Origin: Streptomyces sp. WMMB303
GTDB taxonomy: Bacteria; Actinomycetota; Actinomycetes; Streptomycetales; Streptomycetaceae
Direction of reading: 5' to 3'
NCBI RefSeq assembly: GCF_029351045.1
Contig: NZ_JARKIN010000001.1
Span: forward strand, 2,858,001-2,922,000
DNA: 64,000 nt
Made by a program: the position numbers and the translations under genes. Shown here in pieces: positions 41,700 through 52,310 of the stretch (position 1 is its first letter; each line of letters opens with the position of its first letter). The notes under the pieces were generated by a model. That model saw only the letters and a program-made list of their open reading frames with translations. It searched no databases and was not told the DNA's origin.

Positions 41700-42482
41700 A
41701 TGGGCAGGAGCCGCAGAACAATTCCCGAGGAGTTGCTGCTGCTCGCCCTGGACCCGGCCACGGGTACCACGGCGCAGCCGCAGTCGCTCGACCTCGGCCT
41801 GGCCGGAGCACAGCTAGTAGAGCTGGCTCTGGCCGGACGGATAGCCCCTGATGGGGATCGTATCGCCGTGGTGCTGCCACGGCCGACCGGAGATCCGACG
41901 CTGGACTCGGCGCTGGAACTGCTGCGCAGACGCGGCAGCCCGGTGCGCGCGGTCCACTGGATCGGCGGGCCCCGGTTGGGGCTGCGCCAAACCTATCTCA
42001 CACATCTGGAACGGTGTGGCATGGTGCACGCCGTTTCCGGCCAGATGTGCGGAGTACTGCCGACGACGCGCTACCAGGCGACGGAGACGGCCATCAGCCG
42101 GGAGATCAGGGCCCGGCTCGACACCGCGATCCGCACCGGGGTCCCACCGGACCCACGGACAGCGGCGCTCGCCGCGCTGGCCCACGCGGTCGGACTCGGC
42201 AAGCACCTCTACCCCGGCAACGAAGGACGGTCCTGCCGATCCCGGCTGCGGGACCTGATCAGGCACGACCCGATGGGCGGCCTCGTCGCGCACGCCGTGA
42301 TGGACGTCCAGAACGGTGTCGGGGCACAGCCGCGGCGCGCTCAGGCGAGCGCGGCGAGCGGTCCCTCGTCGGCGCGCCCGGCCGCGCGGGCGACGGCGTC
42401 CGCCGCGGCGGGTCCGGCCCGGCATCTGCCGGAGCAGTCCCGGCACATGGCGGGCGGCATGGTCCGAGCGGGAGCACGCTGA
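41700..42482 (+). CDS. GOLPH3/GPP34 family phospholipid-binding protein
   Basis: 260 residues from the ATG at 41700, after GGGGAGG. The GPP34 pattern is visible: IPEELLLLALDPATGTT at the start, LDLGLAGAQLVELALAGRIA, LERCGMVHAVSGQMCGVLPT and RTAALAALAHAVGLGKHLYP. The family binds phosphoinositides in eukaryotes; in actinobacteria its function is unknown. The last ~50 residues form an Ala/Ser-rich tail. It is divergent from dacA. Confidence 0.88.
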   Translation: MGRSRRTIPEELLLLALDPATGTTAQPQSLDLGLAGAQLVELALAGRIAPDGDRIAVVLPRPTGDPTLDSALELLRRRGSPVRAVHWIGGPRLGLRQTYLTHLERCGMVHAVSGQMCGVLPTTRYQATETAISREIRARLDTAIRTGVPPDPRTAALAALAHAVGLGKHLYPGNEGRSCRSRLRDLIRHDPMGGLVAHAVMDVQNGVGAQPRRAQASAASGPSSARPAARATASAAAGPARHLPEQSRHMAGGMVRAGAR

Positions 42483-42840
42483 CCCGTCGCCCCCGCTGTC
42501 CGGGCCGTCCCGTACGGGCGGGAGGCACGGAACCAGCCGGGGGCACGGCACCCTCCGGGGCACGCGCAGCAGTACGAGCACGCAGCACAGCACCACCAGC
42601 AACCGCGCCGACCGTCGGGGCGCCCTCGGAGCGGTGCGGGTACCAGGACGCATGCGCGGGCTCGCGGTCCGGCCGTCCCACAGCGACGGCCGGATCCGCG
42701 TCGCCGCGCCGGCGTTTTCGTCCCCGCCTGCGCCCACTGCTGTACTCGAATCCGCACTCTCTGTTGTCATTTTCCAGCGCGAGCGCCCATGTTGGTGGCA
42801 ATCTGCTGGAGTAGTCGTACTTACACGGAGGTGCGGTCCC
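42483..42840. other. Intergenic region before the XRE gene
   Basis: About 358 bp. The first part is GC-rich with no gene. The 100 bp before 42841 is lower in GC, with GGAGG at 42825, and must hold the XRE promoter. No operator could be assigned. Confidence 0.4.
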
Positions 42841-43701
42841 GTGGCGTCGAACGTCAACCCCACAGTCCGGCGTCGCCGACTCGGTCAGGAACTGCGCCGT
42901 CTGCGCGAGCAGCGGGGCATGACGGCGGAGGAGGTCGCGGACCGGCTGCTGGTCTCCCAGTCGAAGATCAGCAGGCTGGAGAACGGCCGCCGCAGCATCA
43001 GCCAGCGGGACGTGCGCGATCTGTGCGGCGTCTACGAGGTCGAGGACCGGCGGATAGTCGACTCGCTGATGCAGATGGCGAAGGAGTCGCGCCAGCAGGG
43101 CTGGTGGCACGCGTTCGGGGACATCCCCTACAGCGTCTACATCGGTCTGGAGACGGACGCCGCCTCGCTGCGCGTCTACGAGCCGCAGGTCGTGCCGGGT
43201 CTGCTGCAGACGCGCCCGTACGCGGAAGCGGTGGTCGCCGGTGCCCTGCCGGAGGCCGGTGCCGCGGACATCGAGCGCCGGGTGCAGGTCCGGATGCGCC
43301 GTCAGGACCGCATCCGGGAGGACCGCACCCCGCTGCGGCTGTGGGCGGTGCTGGACGAGTCGGTGCTGCGCCGCGAGGTGGGCGGCAGGCACACGATGGC
43401 CGAACAGCTCGAGTACCTCAATGAGATGTCGCAGCAGCCCCATGTGACGCTTCAGGTCATGCCCTTCTCGATGGGCGCGCATCCGGGGGTGAACGGGCAG
43501 TACGCCATCCTGGAGTTCCCGGAGGCGTCGGACTCGACCGTCATCTACTTGGAGGGCGTCACCAGTGACCTCTACCTGGAGAAGGCGAACGACGTGCAGA
43601 ACTACAGCGTCATGTACGAGCACCTGCGGGCGCAGGCGCTGAACCCGGACCAGACGCGCGAGTTCATCGAGGACGTGGCCAAGGAATACGCGCGGGGCTG
43701 A
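42841..43701 (+). CDS. XRE-family regulator with DUF5753 domain
   Basis: 286 residues from the GTG at 42841. The helix-turn-helix (~10-65) reads LGQELRRLREQRGMTAEEVA, then LLVSQSKISRLENGRRSISQ. The DUF5753 domain (~100-280) contains VYEPQVVPGLLQTRPYAEAV and LQVMPFSMGAHPGVNGQYAI. These regulators come paired with DUF397 small proteins in Streptomyces, often influencing development (as with BldB-like or WhiJ systems). A DUF397 gene follows 277 bp downstream. Confidence 0.93.
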   Translation: MASNVNPTVRRRRLGQELRRLREQRGMTAEEVADRLLVSQSKISRLENGRRSISQRDVRDLCGVYEVEDRRIVDSLMQMAKESRQQGWWHAFGDIPYSVYIGLETDAASLRVYEPQVVPGLLQTRPYAEAVVAGALPEAGAADIERRVQVRMRRQDRIREDRTPLRLWAVLDESVLRREVGGRHTMAEQLEYLNEMSQQPHVTLQVMPFSMGAHPGVNGQYAILEFPEASDSTVIYLEGVTSDLYLEKANDVQNYSVMYEHLRAQALNPDQTREFIEDVAKEYARG

Positions 43702-43978
43702 GCGTCGAGCGCGAGCCCCGCACACGGGAGGAACGCGGGGAGGAACGGGGAGCACGGTTTCGCGGAACGGACGGCCCGGCGGCTGGAGCTGCCGGGCTGT
43801 CCGGCATGTGCCGGGCGGAAGTGCAGGAAAAAGCGGGGAGGCTACACCGCACCGCACCGCGATGTGAAGAGCAGCTTGGAATATGCCATCCGGTTGAGTG
43901 AACGACAACGTCGCGCGCCCGAATCGCCGCGTAATGTCGTTCGCACGTCAGGAACATCCCGGAAGAACCGGAGCAGAC

Positions 43979-44194
43979 ATGCCGATTCAGCAAGGAACCA
44001 CCCATGCCTGGACCAAGTCCAGCTACTCCACGGGCAACGGGGCCTGCGTGGAGGTGAAGTCGCCGTCCGTGCGCACGGTGGCGGTACGGGATTCCAAGGA
44101 GCCGCAGGGGCCCGCGCTCAGCTTCCTGCCGGAGGCGTGGGACGCGTTCGTGGCCCGCGTGAACTCCGGGGGCCCCGCGACCGGCCGGGCCTGA
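43979..44194 (+). CDS. DUF397 small protein (partner of the XRE regulator)
   Basis: 71 residues from the ATG at 43979. The DUF397 signature is complete: WTKSSYSTGNGACVEVK, then VAVRDSKEPQGPALSFLPEA and WDAFVARVNSG. The family acts with XRE/DUF5753 proteins, in some cases as an antitoxin-like or modulating partner. An open frame extends 27 codons upstream but without coding character. Confidence 0.93.
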   Translation: MPIQQGTTHAWTKSSYSTGNGACVEVKSPSVRTVAVRDSKEPQGPALSFLPEAWDAFVARVNSGGPATGRA

Positions 44195-44636
44195 GACCGG
44201 CAGCAGCAGTCCGTACAGCGCCCGCCGCAGGTCCGCCCCGTGCCGGACCGTGCCGCACCCGCGGCACCGGAGCCCTCTCGACTGGCCCGCCGTCCCGGCC
44301 GAGGGGGCTCGGCACTGCCGACCCGGCGCCGGATCGGCGCAGCCGGTCCCCTCGGGTGTCCGTCCCCGGGATCGTCGGGGCGAAGGGCGCGACCGACCGT
44401 TCCGCCTCCCCCGCGCCCGCGGCGGCTTCGTCCGGATCCGCGCATCATGCCTCCCAGCGTCCCGCGGATCCTCCGGGAGCAACCGGAGCCGGGTCGGCCG
44501 GGTGTCGAACACCGCGACCGGCTGTGTCTTCGACACCGGCCCCGGTACGGATGGCCGTGCCGAGCCGGAGGGCTGCCTCGCCTCGGCACGGGCCCGCTGG
44601 AGCACCGGCCCGTGTCCACCGGGGAACGCGGCGCAC
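44195..44636. other. Gene-free convergent intergenic region
   Basis: 442 bp between the DUF397 gene and the LysR gene 3' end. Frames here are long only because of GC content and show no recognisable protein. No clear hairpin terminator was found. Confidence 0.45.
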
Positions 44637-45575
44637 TCATCCGGTGATCCGGCCGGGCGCTTCGGTGCCGACGACGGGGTCCGCGTCCTCGCCCTGGAAG
44701 TGCCGCACGATCTGGGCGGCGACGGCGTGCGCCGCGCGGGAGAGCCGACGGCGCCGGGCACGTGCGAGGTGGACGGAGATGTGCGGGAGTGAGGGGCCGG
44801 GCACCTCGGCGAGACGGCCGTCGCGCAGCGCCGCGGCGACGTTGGCACGCGGCAGGACGGTGAGCCCGAGCCCGGCGGCCACGCAGGAGCGTGCGGCTTC
44901 GATGCTGCCGAACCGTGTCAGCCGCGGTGGGGTACCGGCGACCGCCTCAAGACGCGCGGCCAGTTGGTCGCTGTAGGAGCAGCCCTGCTCGTGGAGGAAG
45001 AAGCTCTCCCGTGCCAACTCCTGCCAGGTCGCCGTCCGCTCGCGGCCGGCCAGCGGATGCTCCGGTGCGCAGAGCAGGACCAGGGGCTGTTCGGCGACGC
45101 GTTCGGCGGTGACGCCGGGCTGGTCGACCACGTCCTCCAGCAGCAGGGCGCAGTCCAGTCTGCCCGCGCGCAGCGCCGCCACGGCGTCCGCGGTGCCGTG
45201 CGGCTCCAGGTGCACTTCCACCCGCGGGTGGCGGCGGCGCAGCGCGACGATCACTGCGGGCAGGTGGGCCGAGCACAGCGTCTCGCCCGCACCGACCACC
45301 ACGGTGCCGCTGACCGGGCCGTCCTCGGTGGCGGCCGTCAGCAGCCGCGACTCGGCCTCCAGGACCTCCTCGGCGAGGACGAGCAGCCGCCGTCCGGCGT
45401 CGTTGAGAAGTGCTCCCCGGGCGACCCGGTCGAAGAGCCGGGTGCCCAGCGTCTTCTCCAGGGATCTGATCTGCACCGTGACCGTGGACTGGGCGAGCCG
45501 CAGTTCGGCGGCGGCACCGGTGAAGCTCTCGGTTCTGGCGAGCGCGGCGAAGGTTTCCAGCAGCCGGGTGTCCAT
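44637..45575 (-). CDS. LysR-type transcriptional regulator
   Basis: 312 residues. The N-terminal winged helix-turn-helix is LETFAALARTESFTGAAAEL, then RLAQSTVTVQIRSLEKTLGT. The effector-binding domain starts at ~90 (VVVGAGETLCSAHLPAVIVA). The start is taken at the ATG at 45575. It is divergent from the PhzF-like gene with a 92-bp AT-rich intergenic region, so that gene is its likely target. Confidence 0.93.
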   Translation of the reverse strand: MDTRLLETFAALARTESFTGAAAELRLAQSTVTVQIRSLEKTLGTRLFDRVARGALLNDAGRRLLVLAEEVLEAESRLLTAATEDGPVSGTVVVGAGETLCSAHLPAVIVALRRRHPRVEVHLEPHGTADAVAALRAGRLDCALLLEDVVDQPGVTAERVAEQPLVLLCAPEHPLAGRERTATWQELARESFFLHEQGCSYSDQLAARLEAVAGTPPRLTRFGSIEAARSCVAAGLGLTVLPRANVAAALRDGRLAEVPGPSLPHISVHLARARRRRLSRAAHAVAAQIVRHFQGEDADPVVGTEAPGRITG

Positions 45576-45667
45576 CCTCGGACCCTAGCAATGCCATCGA
45601 GATATACGATCGCTCTCATGCATAACTATCGTTGGTAATAATGCCGCGCGGGTGCAACAGTTCAGAC
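45576..45667. promoter_or_regulatory. Divergent LysR/PhzF promoter region
   Basis: Unusually AT-rich for this genome. It contains ACGAT (45606-45610) and ATCGT (45628-45632) as separated inverted half-sites around ATGCAT, compatible with a LysR-type binding region. Exact promoter boxes are not clear. Confidence 0.4.
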
Positions 45668-46576
45668 ATGACTTCCTCAACGGCTTCCGCGCCCTCAGCA
45701 GTCTCGACAACCTCCGCAGCCACAGCCGGTACGGATGTCCTCCGCTACTCGGCGTTCACCTCCACTCCCGACGGCGGGAACCCGGCCGGTGTCGTCCTCG
45801 ACGCCGCGCACCTCGATGCGCGGCAGATGCTGGCGATCGCCGCCGAGGTGGGGTATTCCGAGACGGCGTTCATCACGGCCCGCGACGACGAGCGACGCCG
45901 CTTCATACTCCGCTACTTCAGCCCGCTCGCCGAGGTCGCGTTCTGCGGGCACGCCACCGTCGCCGTCTCGGTGGCCCTCGCCGGGCTGCTCGGCCCCGGT
46001 GAGCTGGTCTTCGAGACCCCAGCGGGCGAGATCCGGGTGGCGACCGCGACCGACGACCGCGGTGCCGTGCGGGCGGCCCTCACCAGCGTCCCCACCAGGT
46101 CGCGTCCCGCGGAGGACGCCGAGGTGGACGCGACGCTCGCGGCGCTGGGCTGGGACCGGGCCGACCTGGATCCGGCGCTGCCCCCGCACGTGGCCTTCGG
46201 CGGCAACGAACACCTGGTGCTCGCCGCCGCCTCCCGGGCCCGGCTGGCCGATCTGGACTACGACTTCGACGCGCTCACCGGCGTCATGCGGCAGCACGGC
46301 TGGACGACGGTGCACCTGGTCTGGCGCGAGAGCGACGAGCGCTTCCACGCCCGGGACCCGTTCCCCGTCGGCGGGGTCGTCGAGGACCCGGCGACCGGCG
46401 CCGCGGCGGCCGCTTTCGGCGGCTATCTGCGCACCCTCGGGCTGCTGCCCGCCTCGGGTGAGGTCGCCGTGCGGCAGGGCGAGGACATGGGGCGGCCGAG
46501 CGATCTGACCGTCCGCGTCGCACCGGACGACGCTCAGGTGCGGGTCAGCGGCCATGCCGTGCCGATCGACGGGTGA
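45668..46576 (+). CDS. PhzF family isomerase/epimerase-like protein
   Basis: 302 residues from the ATG at 45668. It has the PhzF two-lobed pattern: YSAFTSTPDGGNPAGVVLDA, GYSETAFI with the conserved glutamate, FSPLAEVAFCGHATVAVSVA (the GHAT motif) and EDPATGAAAAAFGGYL near the C-terminus. The family includes an isomerase of phenazine synthesis, but most members act on unknown substrates. No other phenazine genes are present, so a phenazine role is not supported. An upstream start at 45632 is possible. Confidence 0.9.
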   Translation: MTSSTASAPSAVSTTSAATAGTDVLRYSAFTSTPDGGNPAGVVLDAAHLDARQMLAIAAEVGYSETAFITARDDERRRFILRYFSPLAEVAFCGHATVAVSVALAGLLGPGELVFETPAGEIRVATATDDRGAVRAALTSVPTRSRPAEDAEVDATLAALGWDRADLDPALPPHVAFGGNEHLVLAAASRARLADLDYDFDALTGVMRQHGWTTVHLVWRESDERFHARDPFPVGGVVEDPATGAAAAAFGGYLRTLGLLPASGEVAVRQGEDMGRPSDLTVRVAPDDAQVRVSGHAVPIDG

Positions 46577-46730
46577 CTCCGGCCGGACCGCGCAGCACGC
46601 GGCGGTGCTCCGGGCGGCCGGCGCGCCCGGCGGCCGGCCGCCACAGGACCCGGGGGGGCTCGCGGGGCGGCCGGGGCCCCGCGAGGCGGTCGCCGGATGG
46701 CGGGCGCGCCCCGCTGATCCGGCCGAAGGG

Positions 46731-47864
46731 CTACGCGCGCGGGTAGCGGGCCAGCCACCCCGGGGACGCGGTGCCGGGCTCGTGCAGCGCGGGACCCTGC
46801 GTCATCTCCATGGCGAAGTCGTCGGCCAGCTCCAGGATCGTCGCGCGGCCCTCGATCTCGGCCACCCAGCCCGGCGGAAGTGACGTTTCTCCATGCATCG
46901 CGCCCAGCAGGTTCCCGCAGACGGAACCGGTGGAGTCGCTGTCCCCGCCGTGATTGACGGCCAGCAGCAGACCGTGCCGGACATTCTCGGCCACCAGCGC
47001 GCAGTAGACCCCGATGGACAGCGCCTCCTCAGCCGTCCAGCCCTCCCCCAGCGCCGCCACCCGTTCCGGCGAGGGCATGCCCTGGCGGACGGCGCCCAGT
47101 GCGCGCTTGAGCGCGTCGGTCGTCTCCTGGTGCCCGGGACGGGCCGCCAGCTGCACCAGAGCGCGCTGGACGGCGGTGTCCAGGTCCTCGCCCCGGGCGA
47201 GGGCGTGGACAATCGCGGCGAAGGCCCCGGCGGCCAGGCAGCCGGTGGGGTGCCCGTGCGTCTGCGCGGCGCACTCCACCGCGAGTTGGAAGACCAGTCC
47301 CGGCTCCCAGCCGACCAGCAGCCCGAACGGCGCCGAGCGCATGACCGTGCCGCAGCCCTTGGATTCCGGGTTCTTCGGCTGCTCCAGGGTGCCCATGCGG
47401 GTGTCCGCCAGCCCGCTGAGGCAGGCGTTGCCCGGTGCCCGGCGGGCGTAGAGCCACTCCTCGCGGGCGAGCCAGCCGTCGTCCGCGCGGCGTTCGTCCG
47501 GGCCCCAGTCGCGCTGGGTGGCGGCCCAGCGGCGGTAGGCGGCGTGCACATCGGTCGGCGGATGCCACGCTCCGGTGTCCCGGCGCACATGGGCGCGGAT
47601 GAGGCCGTCGACGGTGAACAGCGTCATCTGGGTGTCGTCGGTGACCGCTCCTCTGCGCCCGTACGCGGGCACATAGTCGGTGACGCCCTCCTGGCCGCAC
47701 TTGTCGCGGATGGCGGCCAGCGAGTCGAACTCGACCCCGGCGCCGAGCGCGTCGCCCAGCGCCCCGCCCAGCAGGCAGCCGCGCACCCGGCTGCGGAAGT
47801 CCTGCTGCTCGGACCGGCCCCATATGGCCGTCACGCCACCGTCCCCGCCGCCCGCGCCTGTCAC
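46731..47864 (-). CDS. ADP-ribosylglycohydrolase (DraG-like) family protein
   Basis: About 377 residues from the GTG at 47864; a GTG at 47834 is an alternative and an ATG at 47912 is less likely. The first domain has the family start CLLGGALGDALGAGVEFDSL, the metal-binding segment VTDDTQMTLFTVDGLI, and the second acidic site HGGDSDSTGSVCGNLLGAMH near residue ~310. These bind two Mg ions that remove ADP-ribose from arginine or related groups. It is convergent to neither neighbour; fbiC lies upstream on the same strand. Confidence 0.92.
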   Translation of the reverse strand: MTGAGGGDGGVTAIWGRSEQQDFRSRVRGCLLGGALGDALGAGVEFDSLAAIRDKCGQEGVTDYVPAYGRRGAVTDDTQMTLFTVDGLIRAHVRRDTGAWHPPTDVHAAYRRWAATQRDWGPDERRADDGWLAREEWLYARRAPGNACLSGLADTRMGTLEQPKNPESKGCGTVMRSAPFGLLVGWEPGLVFQLAVECAAQTHGHPTGCLAAGAFAAIVHALARGEDLDTAVQRALVQLAARPGHQETTDALKRALGAVRQGMPSPERVAALGEGWTAEEALSIGVYCALVAENVRHGLLLAVNHGGDSDSTGSVCGNLLGAMHGETSLPPGWVAEIEGRATILELADDFAMEMTQGPALHEPGTASPGWLARYPRA

Positions 47865-47944
47865 GATCCGCCGCCCCCTCCTCCGTTCGCGTGGCCCCCG
47901 CACTCTAGTCAAGGATCCGGCCGGACGGAGAGGGGCCGCGGGAG

Positions 47945-47986
47945 CCGCCCGGTCCGCTCCCGGAGTTCCGGGACCGGACCGGGCGG
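47945..47986 (-). terminator. Terminator after fbiC
   Basis: A long hairpin, CCGCCCGGTCCG with CGGACCGGGCGG, carrying an inner stem TCCCGG/CCGGGA, 8 bp beyond the fbiC stop on the minus strand. It should end the fbiC transcript before the downstream gene. Confidence 0.7.
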
Positions 47987-47993
47987 AGCGGCG

Positions 47994-50582
47994 TCACACC
48001 AGCGGCAGCAGCTCCGGCAGCCGGCCGTCCGAGGCGTGTGCGGCCGCGACGCGTTCGGCCGGGACCTCGCCGTAGCCGGTGGTGCGCGGACGCGCCGGCC
48101 GGCCCGCGGCGTCCGCGATGGCGACCAGGTCCTTGATGGACCGGTAGGAGCCGTAGGAGGAGCCCGCCATCCGGGAGATGGTCTCCTCCATAAGGGTGCC
48201 GCCCAGGTCGTTGGCGCCGGAGCGGAGCATCTCGGCGGCGCCCTCGGTGCCGAGTTTGACCCAGCTCGTCTGGATGTTGGGGATCCACGGGTGCAGCAGC
48301 AGCCGGGCCATGGCGGTGACCGCGCGGTTCTCCCGTGCCGTGGGGCCGGGGCGGGCGATACCGGCGAGGTAGACGGGCGCGTTGGTGTGGATGAAGGGCA
48401 GCGTCACGAACTCGCTGAAGCCGGCCAGCCCCTTCTCCCGCGCGGACTGCTGGGTGCGGGCCAGCAGCCGCAGATGCCCCAGCCAGTGCCGGGGCTGGTC
48501 CACGTGGCCGTACATCATCGTGGACGTCGAGCCCAGGCCCACCTCGTGCGCCGTGGTGACGACGTCGAGCCAGGTCGCGGTCGGCAGCTTGCCCTTGGTG
48601 AGGATCCAGCGGACCTCGTCGTCCAGGATCTCCGCGGCCGTGCCCGGGATGGAGTCCAGCCCGGCCTCCTTGGCGGCCGTCAGCCACTCGCGGACGGACA
48701 TGCCGGTGCGGGAGGCGCCGTTGACCACCTCCATCGGGGAGAAGGCGTGCACGTGGATGCCCGGGACGCGCTCCTTGACCGCGCGGACGATGTCGAAGTA
48801 GGCGGTGCCCGGCAGGTCCGGGTGGATACCGCCCTGCATGCACACCTCGACGGCGCCCACGTCCCACGCCTGCTGGGCGCGGTCGGCGACCTGCTCCAGG
48901 GAGAGGGTGAAGGCGTCGGCGTCGGTGCGGCGCTGCGCGAACGCGCAGAAGCGGCAGCCGGTGTAGCAGACGTTGGTGAAGTTGATGTTGCGGGTGACCA
49001 CGTACGTCACGTCGTCGCCGACCGCGTCGCGGCGTACGTCGTCCGCCGTGCGGCAGAGCGCGTCCAGCGCCGGTCCGTCGGCGTGCAGCAGGGCGAGGGC
49101 CTGCTCGTCGGTGAGCCGCGTGGGGTCCTCGGCGGCCCGGCCGAGCGCCTCGCGCACATCCGCGTCGACCCGCTCGGGCGCCATGCCGGGCGCCGCGCGC
49201 TCGCGCAGCTCCTCCCAGTCGCCGTACACCTCGTCGAAGTCGTCCCGGCGGTCGGCGGTGCGGCCCTCGGTGTCGATGCTGCGGTGCAGATCGGTGCGGC
49301 CCATCGGGGTGAAGCCCTCGTCCGGCTCCTGCCAGGGCAGCCCCTGGGGGCGCACCTCGGCGCGTGCCAGCCCCGTCTCCGGGTCGGCCAGCGCCCGTAC
49401 GTGCGGCAGCACCCGCGGGTCCAGCCACGGCTCGCCGCGCCGGACGAACTCCGGGTAGACGGCCAGCCGCTCACGCAGCTCGAACCCCGCGGTGCGGCTG
49501 CGCTCCGCCAGCTCGTCGATGTGCGGCCAGGGGCGCTCGGGGTTGACGTGGTCGGGGGTGAGCGGGGAGACGCCGCCCCAGTCGTCGATGCCCGCCTCGA
49601 TCAGCCGCGCGTACTCGGCGTCCACCAGGTTGGGCGGGGCCTGGAGGCAGCCGGAGGGGCCCAGCAGCAGTCGCGCCACGGCGACGGTGGCGACCAGGTC
49701 GTCCAGTTCCGCGTCCGGCATGCCGCGCATCGCGGTGTCCGGCTTGGCGCGGAAGTTCTGGATGATCAGCTCCTGGACGCCGTGGTAGGCCCGCTGCACC
49801 CGGCGCAGCGCGAACAGCGACTCGGCGCGCTCCTCGTACGTCTCGCCGATACCGATGAGCAGTCCGCTGGTGAACGGGACGTTCGAGCGGCCGGCGTCCT
49901 CCAGCACCCGCAGCCGCACCGCCGGCTCCTTGTCGGGTGAGCCGTAGTGCGGGGCTCCCGGTTCGCTCCACAGTCGTTCGGCGGTGGTCTCCAGCATCAT
50001 GCCCATGGAGGGCGCCACCGGCTTGAGCCGCTGGAAGTCCGTCCAGGACAGCACCCCGGGGTTGAGGTGCGGCAGCAGGCCGGTCTCCTCCAGGATGCGG
50101 ATGGCGACCGCTCGGACGTAGGCGAGCGTGTCGTCGTATCCTTCGGCCTCCAGCCAGGCGCGCGCCTCGGGCCAGCGGTCCTCGGGCTTGTCGCCGAGGG
50201 TGATCAGCGCTTCCTTGCAGCCCAGTTCGGCGCCGCGGCGGGCGATGTCGAGGACCTCATCCATCGACATGTACATTCCATGCCCCTCGCGGCGCAGCTT
50301 GCCGGGCACGGTGACGAAGGTGCAGTAGTGGCACTTGTCGCGGCACAGCCTGGTGAGGGGCAGGAAGACGCTCTTGGAGTACGTGATGACACCGGGCCGG
50401 CCGGCCGCCTCCAGACCGGCGTCCCGCACGCGGGCCGCCGACGCGGTGAGGTCCGCGAGGTCGTCGCCTCGCGCCTGGAGGAGCACCGCGGCTTCCGTCC
50501 CGTCGAGCGCGACCCCGTCCCGCGCCCGCTTCAGGGCCCGCCGCATCGCGTTGGCCGTCGGCGTCTGTCCGTGTGAGGTCAT
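47994..50582 (-). CDS. fbiC: Bifunctional FO synthase (coenzyme F420 biosynthesis)
   Basis: Makes 7,8-didemethyl-8-hydroxy-5-deazariboflavin from tyrosine and a ribityl-pyrimidine, the chromophore of F420. 862 residues from the ATG at 50582. It has two radical-SAM halves: a CofG-like half with the CX3CX2C cluster as CRDKCHYC (residues 80-87) and a CofH-like half with [10 protein letters not shown] (~ residue 540). The fused form is typical of actinobacteria. It is apparently monocistronic. Confidence 0.97.
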   Translation of the reverse strand: MTSHGQTPTANAMRRALKRARDGVALDGTEAAVLLQARGDDLADLTASAARVRDAGLEAAGRPGVITYSKSVFLPLTRLCRDKCHYCTFVTVPGKLRREGHGMYMSMDEVLDIARRGAELGCKEALITLGDKPEDRWPEARAWLEAEGYDDTLAYVRAVAIRILEETGLLPHLNPGVLSWTDFQRLKPVAPSMGMMLETTAERLWSEPGAPHYGSPDKEPAVRLRVLEDAGRSNVPFTSGLLIGIGETYEERAESLFALRRVQRAYHGVQELIIQNFRAKPDTAMRGMPDAELDDLVATVAVARLLLGPSGCLQAPPNLVDAEYARLIEAGIDDWGGVSPLTPDHVNPERPWPHIDELAERSRTAGFELRERLAVYPEFVRRGEPWLDPRVLPHVRALADPETGLARAEVRPQGLPWQEPDEGFTPMGRTDLHRSIDTEGRTADRRDDFDEVYGDWEELRERAAPGMAPERVDADVREALGRAAEDPTRLTDEQALALLHADGPALDALCRTADDVRRDAVGDDVTYVVTRNINFTNVCYTGCRFCAFAQRRTDADAFTLSLEQVADRAQQAWDVGAVEVCMQGGIHPDLPGTAYFDIVRAVKERVPGIHVHAFSPMEVVNGASRTGMSVREWLTAAKEAGLDSIPGTAAEILDDEVRWILTKGKLPTATWLDVVTTAHEVGLGSTSTMMYGHVDQPRHWLGHLRLLARTQQSAREKGLAGFSEFVTLPFIHTNAPVYLAGIARPGPTARENRAVTAMARLLLHPWIPNIQTSWVKLGTEGAAEMLRSGANDLGGTLMEETISRMAGSSYGSYRSIKDLVAIADAAGRPARPRTTGYGEVPAERVAAAHASDGRLPELLPLV

Positions 50583-50711
50583 CCTCCGAGCGTAGCCCGC
50601 GGCGCGGACGGCCGGGAGCGGGGTGACCTGCGGACTCCGGCGGTGCACCGGAGCCGGAGCACCGGGGCGCGCCCCGCGCGCTCCGGACCGCGGCCGGCGG
50701 GCCCGGGCGGC

Positions 50712-51569
50712 TCAGCGCACGAGCGCGGCCGTCTCCTCCGGCCGGCCCGCGAGCCGGCGCAGTGCGGCTTCCGAGGGGGAGCCGGGCTCGACGGTGTAGG
50801 TGCACAGCGTCTGGCGGGGGTCGACGGTGGCCTGGAACGTCTCGTAGGCCACCTCCAGCTCGCCCTCCCGCGGGTGGCGGATGCGCTTGCTGCCCGCGAA
50901 CTTCTCGCGCACCTGCTGGTCCTCCCACAGGGCGCGGAACGCGGGGCTCCCGGTGAGCAGCTCCGTGAGGACCGCCTTGACCCGCGGATGGCACGGGTAG
51001 CGCGCGCAGTCGGCGCGCAGGGCGGCCACCGTCTCGGCGGCCACGGCCTCCCGGTCGGGGTGCAGGTCGCGGCTTTCGGGGTGGCCGAAGACCAGCAGCG
51101 GAGCGTTGCGCTGCGGCGGCGGCAGCGCGTCCAGGTCGAAGGCGATACGGGCGCCCAGCGTGTTCCAGGCCAGGTAGTCGAGGCCCGGTCCGTAGACGAA
51201 GCCCGGCACGAAGGGGCCCATCGCGTCCAGCAGCCGCCGGATCTCGGGGCTGACGACGAGAGCGGGCTGCGGTCCGTCGGCGAACCGGGGGTCGGCGAGG
51301 TTGCGCAGATAGGTGTGCTCGTCGTCGGTCAGCCGCAGGGCGCGGGCCAGCGCTTTCAGTACCGGGGCCGAGATGCTCCGGGCGCGTCCCTGCTCGATAC
51401 GGATGTAGTAGTCCACGCTGATGCCCGCGAGTTGGGCGACCTCCTCGCGGCGGAGGCCCGGGACACGGCGCCGGTTGTGGACCGGCGGCAGCCCCGGCTC
51501 CTCCGGGGCGAGCCCTGCCCTGCGGGACTTCAGGAAGGCACCGATCTCCAGCGTCTCCTTGTTCTCCGT
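50712..51569 (-). pseudogene. HTH regulator (MmyB-like) missing its start codon at a deletion junction
   Basis: 285 codons of a regulator: the N-terminal helix-turn-helix [20 protein letters not shown], then [10 protein letters not shown], and the ligand-binding MmyB-like domain ([32 protein letters not shown]). The first codons read [12 protein letters not shown], as expected right after Met, but the codon before is GTC and the sequence upstream is the antisense of an aldo/keto reductase. The frame stays open upstream, so a fused, extended protein from an ATG near 51627 is possible. No normal promoter remains. Confidence 0.75.
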
Positions 51570-52310
51570 GACCGCTGGCTGACCCGGGCGCTGGACGAGA
51601 GCCTGCGCCGGCTCGGCACCGACCATGTGGACCTCTACCAGTTGCACCGCCCCGACCCGCTCACCGACATCGACGAGACGCTCGGCGCGCTCTCCGACTT
51701 CGTCCGCGCGGGCAAGGTGCGCGCGGTGGGAACCTCCACCTTTCCCGCGGAGCTGCAGGTGGAGGCCCAGTGGGCGGCGCAGCGGGGCGGCCATGTGCGG
51801 CCGGGCACCGAACAGCCGCCGTACTCGGTCCTGGCACGCGGCGCCGAGGCCGCGCTGCTGCCCACCGCGCAGCGCTACGGGCACGGTGTGCTGGTGTGGG
51901 GCCCGCTGTCCGGCGGCTGGCTCTCGGGGCGTATCCGCTCGGCCGAGGACATCGACCTGAGTGCGGGCCGCGCGGCCGTCGAGCGGCACAAGTTCGATGT
52001 GGGGCTGCCCGGCAACGCGCGCAAACTGGCGGCGGTGCGCGCGCTGACCGAGCCGGCGGGGGAGGCCGGGATCGCACTGCGGCACCTGGCCACCGCCTTC
52101 GTCCGCACCCACCCGGCGGTCACCTCGGTGCTGCTGGGCCCGCGCACGGGGGAGCAGTTGGAGACGCTGCTGGCGGGTACCGAGGTCACACTGAGCGCGG
52201 ACGTGCTGGACCGGATCGACGAGATCGTCCCGCCGGGCACGAACCTGAACCCGGACGACTTCTACTACACCCCGCCGGCGCTCGCGGACGCGGCGCTGCG
52301 GCGACGCTGA
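51570..52310 (+). pseudogene. Aldo/keto reductase, N-terminal ~100 residues deleted
   Basis: 246 codons of a reductase, joined directly to the truncated HTH gene. The retained part starts [20 protein letters not shown] and [20 protein letters not shown], from the middle of the barrel, and runs to the natural end [17 protein letters not shown]. The catalytic Asp/Tyr/Lys region and the first strands are missing, so it should be inactive. Family length is ~330 residues. It and the HTH gene were probably divergent neighbours before a deletion. Confidence 0.85.

Noticed and set aside
45668-46576. Phenazine biosynthesis cluster based on PhzF similarity
   Set aside because: No other phz genes are nearby, and PhzF-fold proteins are widespread with unrelated roles.
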